Position numbers and translations under genes: made by a program
Origin: Bacteroidota bacterium
GTDB taxonomy: Bacteria > Bacteroidota > Bacteroidia > Bacteroidales > DTGW01
Reading direction: 5' to 3'
NCBI GenBank assembly: GCA_029572965.1
Contig: JAKPQD010000379.1
Location: forward strand, 1-61,449
DNA length: 61,449 nucleotides
The notes under the pieces: generated by a model
What the model was told of the DNA's origin: nothing
Databases searched by the model: none
The model's input: the letters and a program-made list of their open reading frames with translations, nothing else
In this document: positions 1 to 7,299 of the stretch, in pieces
Layout: each line of letters begins with the position of its first letter
Position numbering within the stretch: the stretch's first letter is position 1

Positions 1-46
1 TTTTAGTGATTACAAAATTAAGCAAGTTATCATTTAATTGGCGATG

Positions 47-101
47 TCCCCCCTTCCTTTGCTTCGTTCCGCTACGCTCCACTTCGCAAAGGAAGGGGGA
101 G
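47..101. repeat. Perfect 14-bp inverted repeat, intergenic
   Basis: The arms CCCCCTTCCTTTGC (49-62) and GCAAAGGAAGGGGG (86-99) are perfect complements around a 23-nt spacer. The spacer is rich in CGTTCCGCTACGCTCC-type sequence. It lies 3' of rlmB, which is transcribed toward it. A run of T follows the right arm (105-109), so it could terminate plus-strand transcription. The style resembles the structured intergenic repeats elsewhere in the window, but no second copy was seen here. Confidence 0.6.
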
Positions 102-173
102 ACGTTTTTCCATTAACAACGTGGTGAAACTAAACATTTAGGGAAACTATTTCATTAAAAAAAAGAGAACCTT

Positions 174-935
174 TTAAAAGTCACTTAAACGCTGTTTTAC
201 AACCTCATATATAATTATACCAGCAGCTACAGATACATTTAGAGAAGAAGTTTTGCCTATCATAGGTATTTGAACCAGTTCGTCTGCATATCGTAATATT
301 TCAGGAGAAATTCCGGCATCTTCAGCTCCCAAGACAATTGCTACCGGGCCTTTCATATTGGTTTTATAATATGGTTGTTTAGCTTTTTCAGTTGCAGCAA
401 ATACTTTCAACCCACAATCTTTAAGATACTTAACAGCATTAGTAAGATTTGTCACCCTACATATATTAATATTGTGTAATGCACCTGAAGAAGTCTTGAT
501 AGCATCTGAATTTATCTGCGCTGCCCCTTTGTCAGGGATGGCAATAGCATCAAAACCAGCACATTCGGCAGTACGTGCAATGCTTCCAAAGTTACGTACA
601 TCGGTAATATGATCAAGGATAAGTATTGCAGGCTCCCTTCCATCTTCAAAAACTGCAGATACAACCATTTCCAATGGTTGATACTCAATTTCAGCCATAT
701 AAGCTATCAATCCCTGATGATTCTTGCGTGTAATACGGTCAAAACGGTCAACAGGAACAAACTGGTAAGGGATATTCCTTTCCCTACAAGCTTTCATAAG
801 CTCGCGAAGCGCTTCTCCAGACATTTCCTTCTTGATAATGAGCTTCTCTATCTCTTTCCCTGAACGCACAGCTTCAAGAACAGCATGTATCCCAAATACC
901 AGCTTGGGTTGAGGTTGTTTATCCCTGTTAAACAT
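174..935 (-). CDS. rlmB: 23S rRNA (guanosine-2'-O-)-methyltransferase RlmB, SPOUT/TrmH family
   Basis: Transfers a methyl group from SAM to the 2'-OH of a guanosine in 23S rRNA (G2251 in E. coli numbering) in the cytoplasm. The 253-aa protein has the N-terminal RNA-binding substrate domain (about residues 10-90) and the trefoil-knot SPOUT domain. Three TrmH motifs are visible: NFGSIARTAE (Asn115 and catalytic-type Arg121), LGAEDAGIS (about 202-210), and IPMIGKTSSLNVSVAAG near the C-terminus. I chose the ATG at 935; the longer frame begins at a TTG (944) only three codons upstream. It reads toward the left edge and is not obviously co-transcribed with the ABC-F gene. Length is normal for the family. 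Another TrmH-type methyltransferase is possible, but the N-terminal domain favours RlmB. Confidence 0.92.
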   Translation of the reverse strand: MFNRDKQPQPKLVFGIHAVLEAVRSGKEIEKLIIKKEMSGEALRELMKACRERNIPYQFVPVDRFDRITRKNHQGLIAYMAEIEYQPLEMVVSAVFEDGREPAILILDHITDVRNFGSIARTAECAGFDAIAIPDKGAAQINSDAIKTSSGALHNINICRVTNLTNAVKYLKDCGLKVFAATEKAKQPYYKTNMKGPVAIVLGAEDAGISPEILRYADELVQIPMIGKTSSLNVSVAAGIIIYEVVKQRLSDF

Positions 936-1002
936 ATATATCAATTATGAATTATCATTAAAATTACTAATTACAAATGACTGATGAATAAATAACCTTG
1001 TC

Positions 1003-1098
1003 TTCATCCGTAAATATTTTTTTTAAATGAGGCCGGATGGAACTCGCATGATGAATTTTCAACCTTGTTTGTGTTTAACGGATCATGCTCGTTTCATT
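1003..1098. repeat. Dispersed structured repeat, family 2, copy A
   Basis: Starts TTCATCCGTAAATA and ends near GCTCGTTTCATT. A second copy lies at 26250-26369. The last ~57 nt of the two copies (from AACTCGCATGATG) differ at only about three positions. Internal complementary arms are visible: CATCCG/CGGATG and GCATGAT/ATCATGC. This copy lacks a ~25-nt insert present in the other. It abuts the stop codon of the ABC-F gene (1097-1099). No function is assigned. Confidence 0.75.
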
Positions 1099-3052
1099 AG
1101 TCATTAGTCATCATTTTCTCCAGTTCTTCATGCAACTGCTCCCAGTTCTCCATTTCCTGCTGCAACTTTAGCTTTAAGTCGTCATATTCCTTAAAGAAAT
1201 TGGAATCATTCCCATTTGACTCCAAAAAGGCTGGATCTGCTAATTTCTTGTTTGCTATCTCAATCTGCATCTCCAATTTCTGGATTTTATTTTCGCTATC
1301 ACTTATCTGTCCGTTTATCTTTCTGACAATTTTATCAAACTCCTTCTTTTCGGCATATTGCAACTTTCCTTTTTGCTGAACATCTTTATTATTTTGTTGT
1401 ACAGGAATTTGCAACACTGAGGTATTCAAAGATTGAAGCGTTTGAAGCTTTTTTCTTTCCAAGAACTCATAAATACCTCCAATATGCTCTTTTATTCGTT
1501 GCCCGCCAAATTCATAAACTGTATCTACCAGCCCATCTAAAAAGTCACGGTCGTGCGAAACAATGATAAGTGTACCTTCATAATTCAACAATGCCTGTTT
1601 CAACACGTCTTTCGAACGCATATCGAGGTGATTGGTAGGCTCATCAAGCACAAGAAGGTTGTATGGTTCAAGCAAAAGCTTAGCTATAGCCAAACGCGAA
1701 CGTTCACCACCACTAAGCACCTTTACTTTCTTGAAAACATCATCACCCCTGAACAGAAAAGCGCCAAGAATATCGCGTATCTTTGTTCTTATATCGCCAA
1801 CAGCCACCTGGTCAATAATATCAAAAACAGAACGGTCGCCATCCATCAGCTCGTCCTGATTTTGGGCAAAATAGCCTATTTTAATATTATGGCCAAGCTT
1901 GATTGTACCTTCATAATCATGGATTTCGTTGACTATGATTTTTGAAAGTGTTGACTTCCCTTCACCATTCTTGCCAACAAAAGCCACACGCCTGCCACTT
2001 TCCAAAATAAGATCTACTTCTTTTAATACAAGTTTTGAGCCATAGCTTTTACTAATTTTTTTTATATCCAACGCTATTTTCCCTGATTTTACAGGGGTTG
2101 GGAACCTTATATTGATAGTAGAAAGATCTTCCTCTTCTACCTCAATGCGGTCAAGCTTTTCGAGTTGTTTAATACGCGATTGAACCTGAACAGCTTTGGT
2201 AGCTTTATATCTAAACCTTTCAATAAAATCTTCTGTATCTTGTATCATTTTTTGTTGATTACGAAAAGCTGCCATCTGCTGTTCCCTTCTTTCTCTTCGT
2301 AATTCAACATATCTTGAATATGAAACCTTGTAATCATAAGCTTTACCTAAAGAAAGCTCGATAGTACGATTGGTAACATTATCTAAAAACTTACGGTCGT
2401 GCGAAATTAATATCAACGCCCCGGGAAACGAAACCAAATAATCTTCCAACCATTGAATAGACTCAATATCCAAATGGTTAGTTGGCTCATCAAGCAGTAA
2501 CAAATCGCTATTGTTAAGCAATATTTTTGCAAGTTCAATACGCATACGCCAACCGCCCGACAATGAAGATGTAGGTCTGTGAAAATCAGCTATTGAAAAA
2601 CCAAGGCCAAGGAGCGTCTTCTCTATAGAGCTTTGTAAACTACCTGCGCCAAGAATATTATGTCTCTCAGTCAGTTCGTTTAGCTTAACTATCAGGTTAT
2701 GGTAATCATCAGATTCATAATCGGTACGTGAAGAAAGCTCAATATTTAAAGTATCTATTTCTTTTTCAAGCAACAAAATTTCAGAAAAAGCAAGGCTTGT
2801 TTCGGCAAGTACCGTATTATTATTGCAGGTAACCATGTATTGCGGCAAATAACCAATACGAAACCCTTCAGGAATAGTAATTACACCTGTATCTGGCTTT
2901 TGAAGCCCGGCAATCATCTTAAGTAGTGTAGATTTCCCAGCTCCATTTTTCCCGGTAAGCCCAATCCTGTCTTTAGGGTTTACCATAAATGTAACATCAC
3001 TAAACAGCTCAAAAGCTCCAAAACTAAGGCCCACCTGACTAACCGAAACCAT
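1097..3052 (-). CDS. ABC-F family ATPase (duplicated ABC domains, ribosome-associated type)
   Basis: Soluble protein of 651 aa with two ABC ATPase domains and no membrane segments, the architecture of ABC-F translation factors acting at the ribosomal E site. Domain 1 has Walker A GKNGAGKS (about residue 34) and signature LSGGWRMR with DEPTNHLD. A charged linker follows. Domain 2 has Walker A GKNGEGKS and signature LSGGERSR, again with DEPTNHLD. The C-terminal ~100 residues are a Lys/Glu-rich coiled coil as in Uup/YdiF-type members. The minus-strand -7 box TACTTTTGC lies at 3074-3082, about 20 nt before the start codon. The subfamily (Uup, YdiF or other) cannot be fixed by reading alone. No sign of a resistance role. 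Confidence 0.9.
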   Translation of the reverse strand: MVSVSQVGLSFGAFELFSDVTFMVNPKDRIGLTGKNGAGKSTLLKMIAGLQKPDTGVITIPEGFRIGYLPQYMVTCNNNTVLAETSLAFSEILLLEKEIDTLNIELSSRTDYESDDYHNLIVKLNELTERHNILGAGSLQSSIEKTLLGLGFSIADFHRPTSSLSGGWRMRIELAKILLNNSDLLLLDEPTNHLDIESIQWLEDYLVSFPGALILISHDRKFLDNVTNRTIELSLGKAYDYKVSYSRYVELRRERREQQMAAFRNQQKMIQDTEDFIERFRYKATKAVQVQSRIKQLEKLDRIEVEEEDLSTINIRFPTPVKSGKIALDIKKISKSYGSKLVLKEVDLILESGRRVAFVGKNGEGKSTLSKIIVNEIHDYEGTIKLGHNIKIGYFAQNQDELMDGDRSVFDIIDQVAVGDIRTKIRDILGAFLFRGDDVFKKVKVLSGGERSRLAIAKLLLEPYNLLVLDEPTNHLDMRSKDVLKQALLNYEGTLIIVSHDRDFLDGLVDTVYEFGGQRIKEHIGGIYEFLERKKLQTLQSLNTSVLQIPVQQNNKDVQQKGKLQYAEKKEFDKIVRKINGQISDSENKIQKLEMQIEIANKKLADPAFLESNGNDSNFFKEYDDLKLKLQQEMENWEQLHEELEKMMTND

Positions 3053-3073
3053 TTACTTATTTATTTTGAAAAG

Positions 3074-3082
3074 GCAAAAGTA
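3074..3082 (-). promoter_or_regulatory. Putative -7 promoter box for the ABC-F gene
   Basis: On the minus strand this reads TACTTTTGC, a match to the Bacteroidota -7 consensus TAnnTTTG. It is 22 nt upstream of the start codon at 3052. No convincing -33 TTTG is present at the usual spacing. Confidence 0.5.
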
Positions 3083-3125
3083 GTCAAAATTGTTGGTAAT
3101 TGAATTGGGAGTTATAAAGAGTAGA

Positions 3126-3162
3126 GGGTAAGGGTTAGGGGTTAGGGGTTAGGGGTTAGGGG
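3126..3162 (+). repeat. Heptanucleotide tandem repeat (GGGGTTA)n, G-quadruplex-prone
   Basis: Four consecutive GGGG runs (3138-3141, 3145-3148, 3152-3155, 3159-3162), preceded by a GGG run (3132-3134), are separated by TTA. Period is exactly 7 and the array resembles telomeric DNA. It lies between the divergent ABC-F and amidase genes. The G-rich strand is the coding strand of the amidase. The geometry meets the usual criterion for an intramolecular quadruplex. Confidence 0.85.
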
Positions 3163-3322
3163 ATTGTAATTAGTTATAAATATTAATTTTAAAGAATACA
3201 AATAATACCATCAAATTTGATCTCATTTCACTACTCATTTCATTAAAAATTCTATACCCTATCTCCTACTCCCTAATCAACGCCCCTTTTTTTTACTATC
3301 TTTACAACCTAAAATTCTCGAC

Positions 3323-4186
3323 ATGGAAAAAGTAAAAATTGGAATTATACAGACAAGCTGCACAGCCAACAAAGAAGCCAATATCAACAAAGCGATTGGG
3401 CAAATAAAAAAGCTTGCTTCTGAAGGCGCTCAAATTATTTGTTTGCAGGAACTTTTTTCCACGCTTTACTTTTGCGATATTGAAAATCACGACAACTTTG
3501 CTTTAGCAGAAACAATTCCCGGTCCTTCTACAGATATATTTTCTAAAGTAGCTGCTGAAAATAAAGTAGTGCTTATTGTTTCGCTTTTCGAGAAACGTAC
3601 AGCCGGACTATATCACAATACTGCAGCTGTAATTGATGCTGATGGAAGTATATTAGGCATTTACCGAAAGTCACATATTCCGGATGACCCGGGTTTTTAC
3701 GAAAAATTTTATTTTGCTCCCGGAGATACCGGATACAAAGCTTTTGACACCAAATATGGCAGGATAGGCGTCCTGATATGCTGGGATCAATGGTATCCTG
3801 AAGCTGCAAGGATTACCTCTCTTATGGGTGCAAAGGTGTTATTTTACCCAACAGCCATAGGATGGGAATTAGATACATCGGCCGAAATAAATAACGAGCA
3901 ATATCAAGCATGGCAAACAATACAACGCTCACATGCCATTGCCAACGGGGTACACGTAGTTTCTGTAAATAGAGTTGGCACTGAATCAGGCACAAAATTC
4001 TGGGGTGGTTCTTTCGTTGCCAATCCTTTTGGGTCATTGCTATACCTTGGCCCACATGACAAAGAAGAATCAAAAGTTGTAGAAATAGACCTTGACGCAA
4101 CAGAAAATTACCGAAGAGTATGGCCTTTCCTGCGTGACAGGCGCATTGACAATTACGCCCCAATCATAAACAGGTTTATTGATTAA
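3323..4186 (+). CDS. aguB: N-carbamoylputrescine amidase (carbon-nitrogen hydrolase)
   Basis: Nitrilase-superfamily hydrolase predicted to convert N-carbamoylputrescine to putrescine, CO2 and ammonia, the last step of the agmatine deiminase route. The 287-aa cytosolic protein has the Glu-Lys-Cys triad: Glu43 in CLQELF, Lys116 in YRKSHIPDDPGFYEKFYF, and Cys153 in LICWDQWYPE. The YEKFYFAPGDTG stretch and the ending RRIDNYAPI are typical of AguB rather than of aliphatic amidases. The usual partner, agmatine deiminase (aguA), is not in this window. The gene is convergent with purN and their 3' ends overlap by 11 nt. A near-consensus -7 box (TATCTTTA, 3297-3304) lies just upstream. Confidence 0.9.
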   Translation: MEKVKIGIIQTSCTANKEANINKAIGQIKKLASEGAQIICLQELFSTLYFCDIENHDNFALAETIPGPSTDIFSKVAAENKVVLIVSLFEKRTAGLYHNTAAVIDADGSILGIYRKSHIPDDPGFYEKFYFAPGDTGYKAFDTKYGRIGVLICWDQWYPEAARITSLMGAKVLFYPTAIGWELDTSAEINNEQYQAWQTIQRSHAIANGVHVVSVNRVGTESGTKFWGGSFVANPFGSLLYLGPHDKEESKVVEIDLDATENYRRVWPFLRDRRIDNYAPIINRFID

Positions 4187-4775
4187 CTCCTAACACCTCT
4201 TCAATAGGCCTATTAAGCACAAGCTGACGCACTACTTTAGGGAAATAGGCATATTCCAGCTGATGAACTTTTTGAGCCACCATTTCTGCGGTATCACCCT
4301 CTTCAATTTTGCATTGAGCCTGAAAAATAATAGCACCATTGTCATACTTTTCGTCAACAAAATGAATGGTAATACCTGAGTAAGCCTCTTTATTTTGCAC
4401 AACAGCTTCATGAACATGCATACCATACATGCCTTTTCCGCCATATTTAGGCAACAAAGCCGGATGAATATTGATTATTTTATTAGCATAAGCGTCAATT
4501 AACGAGTTAGGGATAAGCCACAGAAATCCAGCCAAAACTATAAAGTCAATGTTACGTTCCTTAAGAATATCAATTACTCTGGAAGAATGATAAAAATCGT
4601 CCTTATTGAAAATAATACATTCAACGCCCAAAGTTTTAGCTCTTTCAATAACAAAAGCATTTTTGTTATTAGAAAGAATGATTTTTACAGGATTTTCGCC
4701 AAGACTCCTAAAATACTCAACAATAGCCTGTGCATTAGAGCCCGAACCAGAAGCAAATATGGCTATATTATTCAT
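4176..4775 (-). CDS. purN: Phosphoribosylglycinamide formyltransferase PurN (GART)
   Basis: Transfers the formyl group of 10-formyl-THF to GAR in de novo purine synthesis. The 199-aa protein begins MNNIAIFASGSGSN, with the phosphate-binding SGSGSN loop. The catalytic Asn102 and His104 lie in NIHPALLPKYGGKGMYG and Asp145 in DEKYDNG, matching the N-H-D triad of E. coli PurN. The open frame extends 31 codons further upstream, but that part is Phe/Lys-rich and would start before the likely promoter (TAAGTTTGC at 4817-4825), so I take the ATG at 4775. It converges on aguB with an 11-nt overlap, so antisense effects between the 3' ends are possible. Confidence 0.93.
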   Translation of the reverse strand: MNNIAIFASGSGSNAQAIVEYFRSLGENPVKIILSNNKNAFVIERAKTLGVECIIFNKDDFYHSSRVIDILKERNIDFIVLAGFLWLIPNSLIDAYANKIINIHPALLPKYGGKGMYGMHVHEAVVQNKEAYSGITIHFVDEKYDNGAIIFQAQCKIEEGDTAEMVAQKVHQLEYAYFPKVVRQLVLNRPIEEVLGVNQ

Positions 4776-4816
4776 TTTCAATAAGTTATTTTGTTTTTTG
4801 TCAAAAAAAGAAACTT

Positions 4817-4825
4817 GCAAACTTA
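4817..4825 (-). promoter_or_regulatory. Putative -7 promoter box for purN
   Basis: On the minus strand this is TAAGTTTGC (TAnnTTTG class), about 42 nt before the chosen purN start. It is the main reason for rejecting the longer purN reading. No good -33 element is visible. Confidence 0.5.
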
Positions 4826-4894
4826 AAAAGAAAAGCCAAAAGAAAAATTTAAAAACATAAAAAAACATCCTGACTTGAAATTTTATAAAAATAA

Positions 4895-4927
4895 TTTGAA
4901 AATTTTTCCAGAAATGATTTCCTTTGC
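4895..4927 (+). promoter_or_regulatory. Putative promoter of acpP-fabF-rnc
   Basis: A -33-like TTTG at 4895-4898 is followed at the right distance by TTTCCTTTGC (near TAnnTTTG, box at 4919-4926). Transcription would begin around 4933, about 40 nt before acpP. The first T of the -7 box deviates from TA. Confidence 0.5.
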
Positions 4928-4974
4928 ACGGTTTTATTTTAGTTAAATTATTTATTAATCTAATTCAGAAAATT

Positions 4975-5211
4975 ATGTCAGACATTGCATCAAGAGTAAA
5001 ATCTATTATCGTTGACAAATTAGGTGTTGATGAAAATGAAGTTACACCAGAAGCTAGCTTTACCAACGACCTCGGAGCAGACTCTTTGGACACTGTAGAG
5101 TTAATTATGGAGTTCGAAAAAGAATTCAACATTGCAATTCCCGACGATCAAGCAGAAAACATCAGTACTGTAGGTGACGCTATCAAATTTATCGAAGCAA
5201 ATGTTAAGTAA
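4975..5211 (+). CDS. acpP: Acyl carrier protein
   Basis: Carries growing acyl chains on a 4'-phosphopantetheine arm in type II fatty-acid synthesis. The 78-aa acidic protein has the canonical attachment site [12 protein letters not shown], with Ser37 as the modified residue. The start is the ATG at 4975 ([10 protein letters not shown]); a longer in-frame reading from 4924 adds a hydrophobic leader unlike any ACP and overlaps the promoter. It lies 24 nt upstream of fabF and is the first gene of a conserved fatty-acid/RNase III operon. Confidence 0.96.
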   Translation: MSDIASRVKSIIVDKLGVDENEVTPEASFTNDLGADSLDTVELIMEFEKEFNIAIPDDQAENISTVGDAIKFIEANVK

Positions 5212-5235
5212 TTAAAGCAAAATATTTTTACTCAA

Positions 5236-6483
5236 ATGGAATTAAAAAGGGTTGTTGTTACAGGTTTAGGAGCCATTACTCCAGTAGGAAATACAGTTGA
5301 AGAATTTTGGAATGCATTAATCAATGGTGAAAGTGGCGCTGCCCCTATCACTCGTTTTAATCCGGAAAAATTCAAAACTCAATTTGCTTGTGAAGTAAAA
5401 AATTACAACCCTGAAAAATATTTTGACAGAAAGGAAATAAGAAAAATAGACTTATACGCACAATTTGCTATGATAGCTGCCGATGAGGCGATGAAAGATA
5501 GTGGATTGGACCTTTCTATGACAAACCTTGATAGAATTGGTGTTATCATAGCTTCCGGTATTGGAGGTATTGACACCTTCTATCAGGAATGTCGTAATTA
5601 CATTTTAGGCGATGGCAGTCCAAAAATTAGCCCATTCTTTGTACCAAAGATGATTTGCGACATTGCAGCAGGCCATGTTTCTATGAAATATGGGTTAAGA
5701 GGGCCTAATTATGCAACAGTGTCTGCATGTGCTTCCTCTACTCATGCATTGGTAGATGCTTTTAACCTTATCAGGTTAGGTAAAGCCAACGGGTTCCTTG
5801 TAGGAGGAGCAGAAGCTGCCATTAATGAAATCTCTATGGGAGGGTTCAACTCATTACAAGCACTCTCGACCCGAAACGAAGATCCGAAAACGGCATCGCG
5901 CCCTTTTGATGCCGATCGTGATGGTTTTGTAATGGGAGAAGGTGCCGGGATTCTTTTCTTTGAAGAACTTGAGCATGCAAAAGCTCGCGGTGCCCGTATT
6001 TATGCCGAAGTAATCGGAGGTGGCATGTCTGCTGATGCCCATCATATTACTGCTCCTCACCCTGAAGGGGCAGGAGCTATACTTACCATGACTAACGCTA
6101 TCGAAGATGCCGGAATCAAACCTTCAGAGGTTGATTACATCAACGTTCATGGTACAGCTACTCCACTTGGAGATGTAGCAGAATTAAAAGCTATCAAAGC
6201 TATTTTTGGCGAACATGCTTATAAGATGAACATTAGCTCAACAAAATCAATGACAGGCCACTTACTTGGCGCAACAGGGGCTATTGAAACCATTGCATCA
6301 ATTTTGGCCGTTAAAAATGATATTGTTCCACCTACTATCAATGTTCAAAATTTAGATCCGGAAATTGATCCAAAGCTCAACCTTACTCTTAACAAAGCTC
6401 AAAAACGAACAGTCAATGTAGCTTTAAGTAATACATTTGGATTTGGTGGCCACAACTCTTCTATTATTGTAAGAAAATTTTAG
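5236..6483 (+). CDS. fabF: Beta-ketoacyl-ACP synthase II
   Basis: Condenses malonyl-ACP with acyl-ACP during chain elongation and usually mediates membrane unsaturation control. The 415-aa thiolase-fold enzyme shows the Cys-His-His triad: Cys165 in TVSACASSTH, His305 in NVHGTATPLGD, and His342 in SMTGHLLGATGA. Two His residues, rather than His-Asn, mark the FabF/FabB type rather than FabH. It sits between acpP (24-nt gap) and rnc (3-nt gap), the order common in Bacteroidota. Length is typical. Confidence 0.95.
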   Translation: MELKRVVVTGLGAITPVGNTVEEFWNALINGESGAAPITRFNPEKFKTQFACEVKNYNPEKYFDRKEIRKIDLYAQFAMIAADEAMKDSGLDLSMTNLDRIGVIIASGIGGIDTFYQECRNYILGDGSPKISPFFVPKMICDIAAGHVSMKYGLRGPNYATVSACASSTHALVDAFNLIRLGKANGFLVGGAEAAINEISMGGFNSLQALSTRNEDPKTASRPFDADRDGFVMGEGAGILFFEELEHAKARGARIYAEVIGGGMSADAHHITAPHPEGAGAILTMTNAIEDAGIKPSEVDYINVHGTATPLGDVAELKAIKAIFGEHAYKMNISSTKSMTGHLLGATGAIETIASILAVKNDIVPPTINVQNLDPEIDPKLNLTLNKAQKRTVNVALSNTFGFGGHNSSIIVRKF

Positions 6484-6486
6484 TTT

Positions 6487-7209
6487 TTGTCTCTATACTA
6501 CCGAATAAAGCTTGTATTTTGTGCTAACAGGCTTCATCGAGAAGTTGCAAGCTTGTTAGGATATTTTCCCAAAAATTGGGATATATACGAAATGGCTTTT
6601 ACTCATCGTTCGGCATCTGTGGTTTTAGCCAATGGCTCTTCAGTCAATAATGAAAGGCTTGAATTTCTTGGAGATGCAATATTAGATGCAATAATTGCTG
6701 ATTATCTTTTTTCGTATTATCCAAATAAAGACGAAGGTTTTTTATCAAAAATGCGTTCAAAAATTGTCAAAAGGCAACAATTGAATGTTATGGCTTCAGC
6801 ATTAGGTTTAGATAGCCTTATAATAAAAGGATGTATCAACAATAACGGCGGAAAGTATATTGTTGGTAATACATTGGAAGCATTAATTGGCGCTATATAC
6901 CTGGACAAAGGTTATGAAAAAACAAAAAAAATTGTCATAAACCGTATTGTCAAGCAACTCATCAGTTTTGACGAACTTGAAAAACGCGAATTTGATTTTA
7001 AAAGCCGTATTATTGAATGGGCGCAAAAAAGTAAAAGCGAAATAGTATTTGAAAGCCAGGAAGACTATACAGGAAAATCCAATACCCCAATTTTTATTTC
7101 GCGCATTGTTATTGATAATCAAATATTAGGCGAAGGGCGCGGTACTTCAAAAAAAGAAGCCGAACAAAATGCTGCAGAGCAAGCGCTTACTTACATTGAT
7201 GTAAAGTAA
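6487..7209 (+). CDS. rnc: Ribonuclease III
   Basis: Double-strand-specific endoribonuclease for rRNA precursor and antisense-RNA processing. The 240-aa protein has the catalytic RNase III domain with signature NNERLEFLGDAILD (Glu59, Asp63) and the second acidic site EALIGAIYLD (Glu131 region). A C-terminal double-stranded RNA-binding domain covers about 165-240 and ends GTSKKEAEQNAAEQAL. The start is a TTG three bases after the fabF stop, which implies translational coupling; no nearer ATG would preserve the N-terminal helix. Confidence 0.95.
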   Translation: MSLYYRIKLVFCANRLHREVASLLGYFPKNWDIYEMAFTHRSASVVLANGSSVNNERLEFLGDAILDAIIADYLFSYYPNKDEGFLSKMRSKIVKRQQLNVMASALGLDSLIIKGCINNNGGKYIVGNTLEALIGAIYLDKGYEKTKKIVINRIVKQLISFDELEKREFDFKSRIIEWAQKSKSEIVFESQEDYTGKSNTPIFISRIVIDNQILGEGRGTSKKEAEQNAAEQALTYIDVK

Positions 7210-7235
7210 CCCTTCTTTTCTTCAGATTTGCGCTT

Positions 7236-7265
7236 TTTGTTCTATTATTGTTTTAAATAGCTTTG
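7236..7265 (+). promoter_or_regulatory. Promoter of the PorE-like gene
   Basis: TTTG at 7236-7239 and TAGCTTTG at 7258-7265 give a near-perfect -33/-7 pair with 22-nt start-to-start spacing. Transcription would begin near 7272, downstream of the first in-frame ATG (7267). This supports translation from 7300. Confidence 0.65.
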
Positions 7266-7299
7266 TATGTTTATCTTTGATGATAATAAACTACAAAGC

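Noticed and set aside
4776-4868. N-terminal extension of purN as a membrane leader
   Set aside because: The extension is Phe/Lys-rich translated promoter DNA; the -7 box TAAGTTTGC lies within it and PurN is a soluble cytosolic enzyme.
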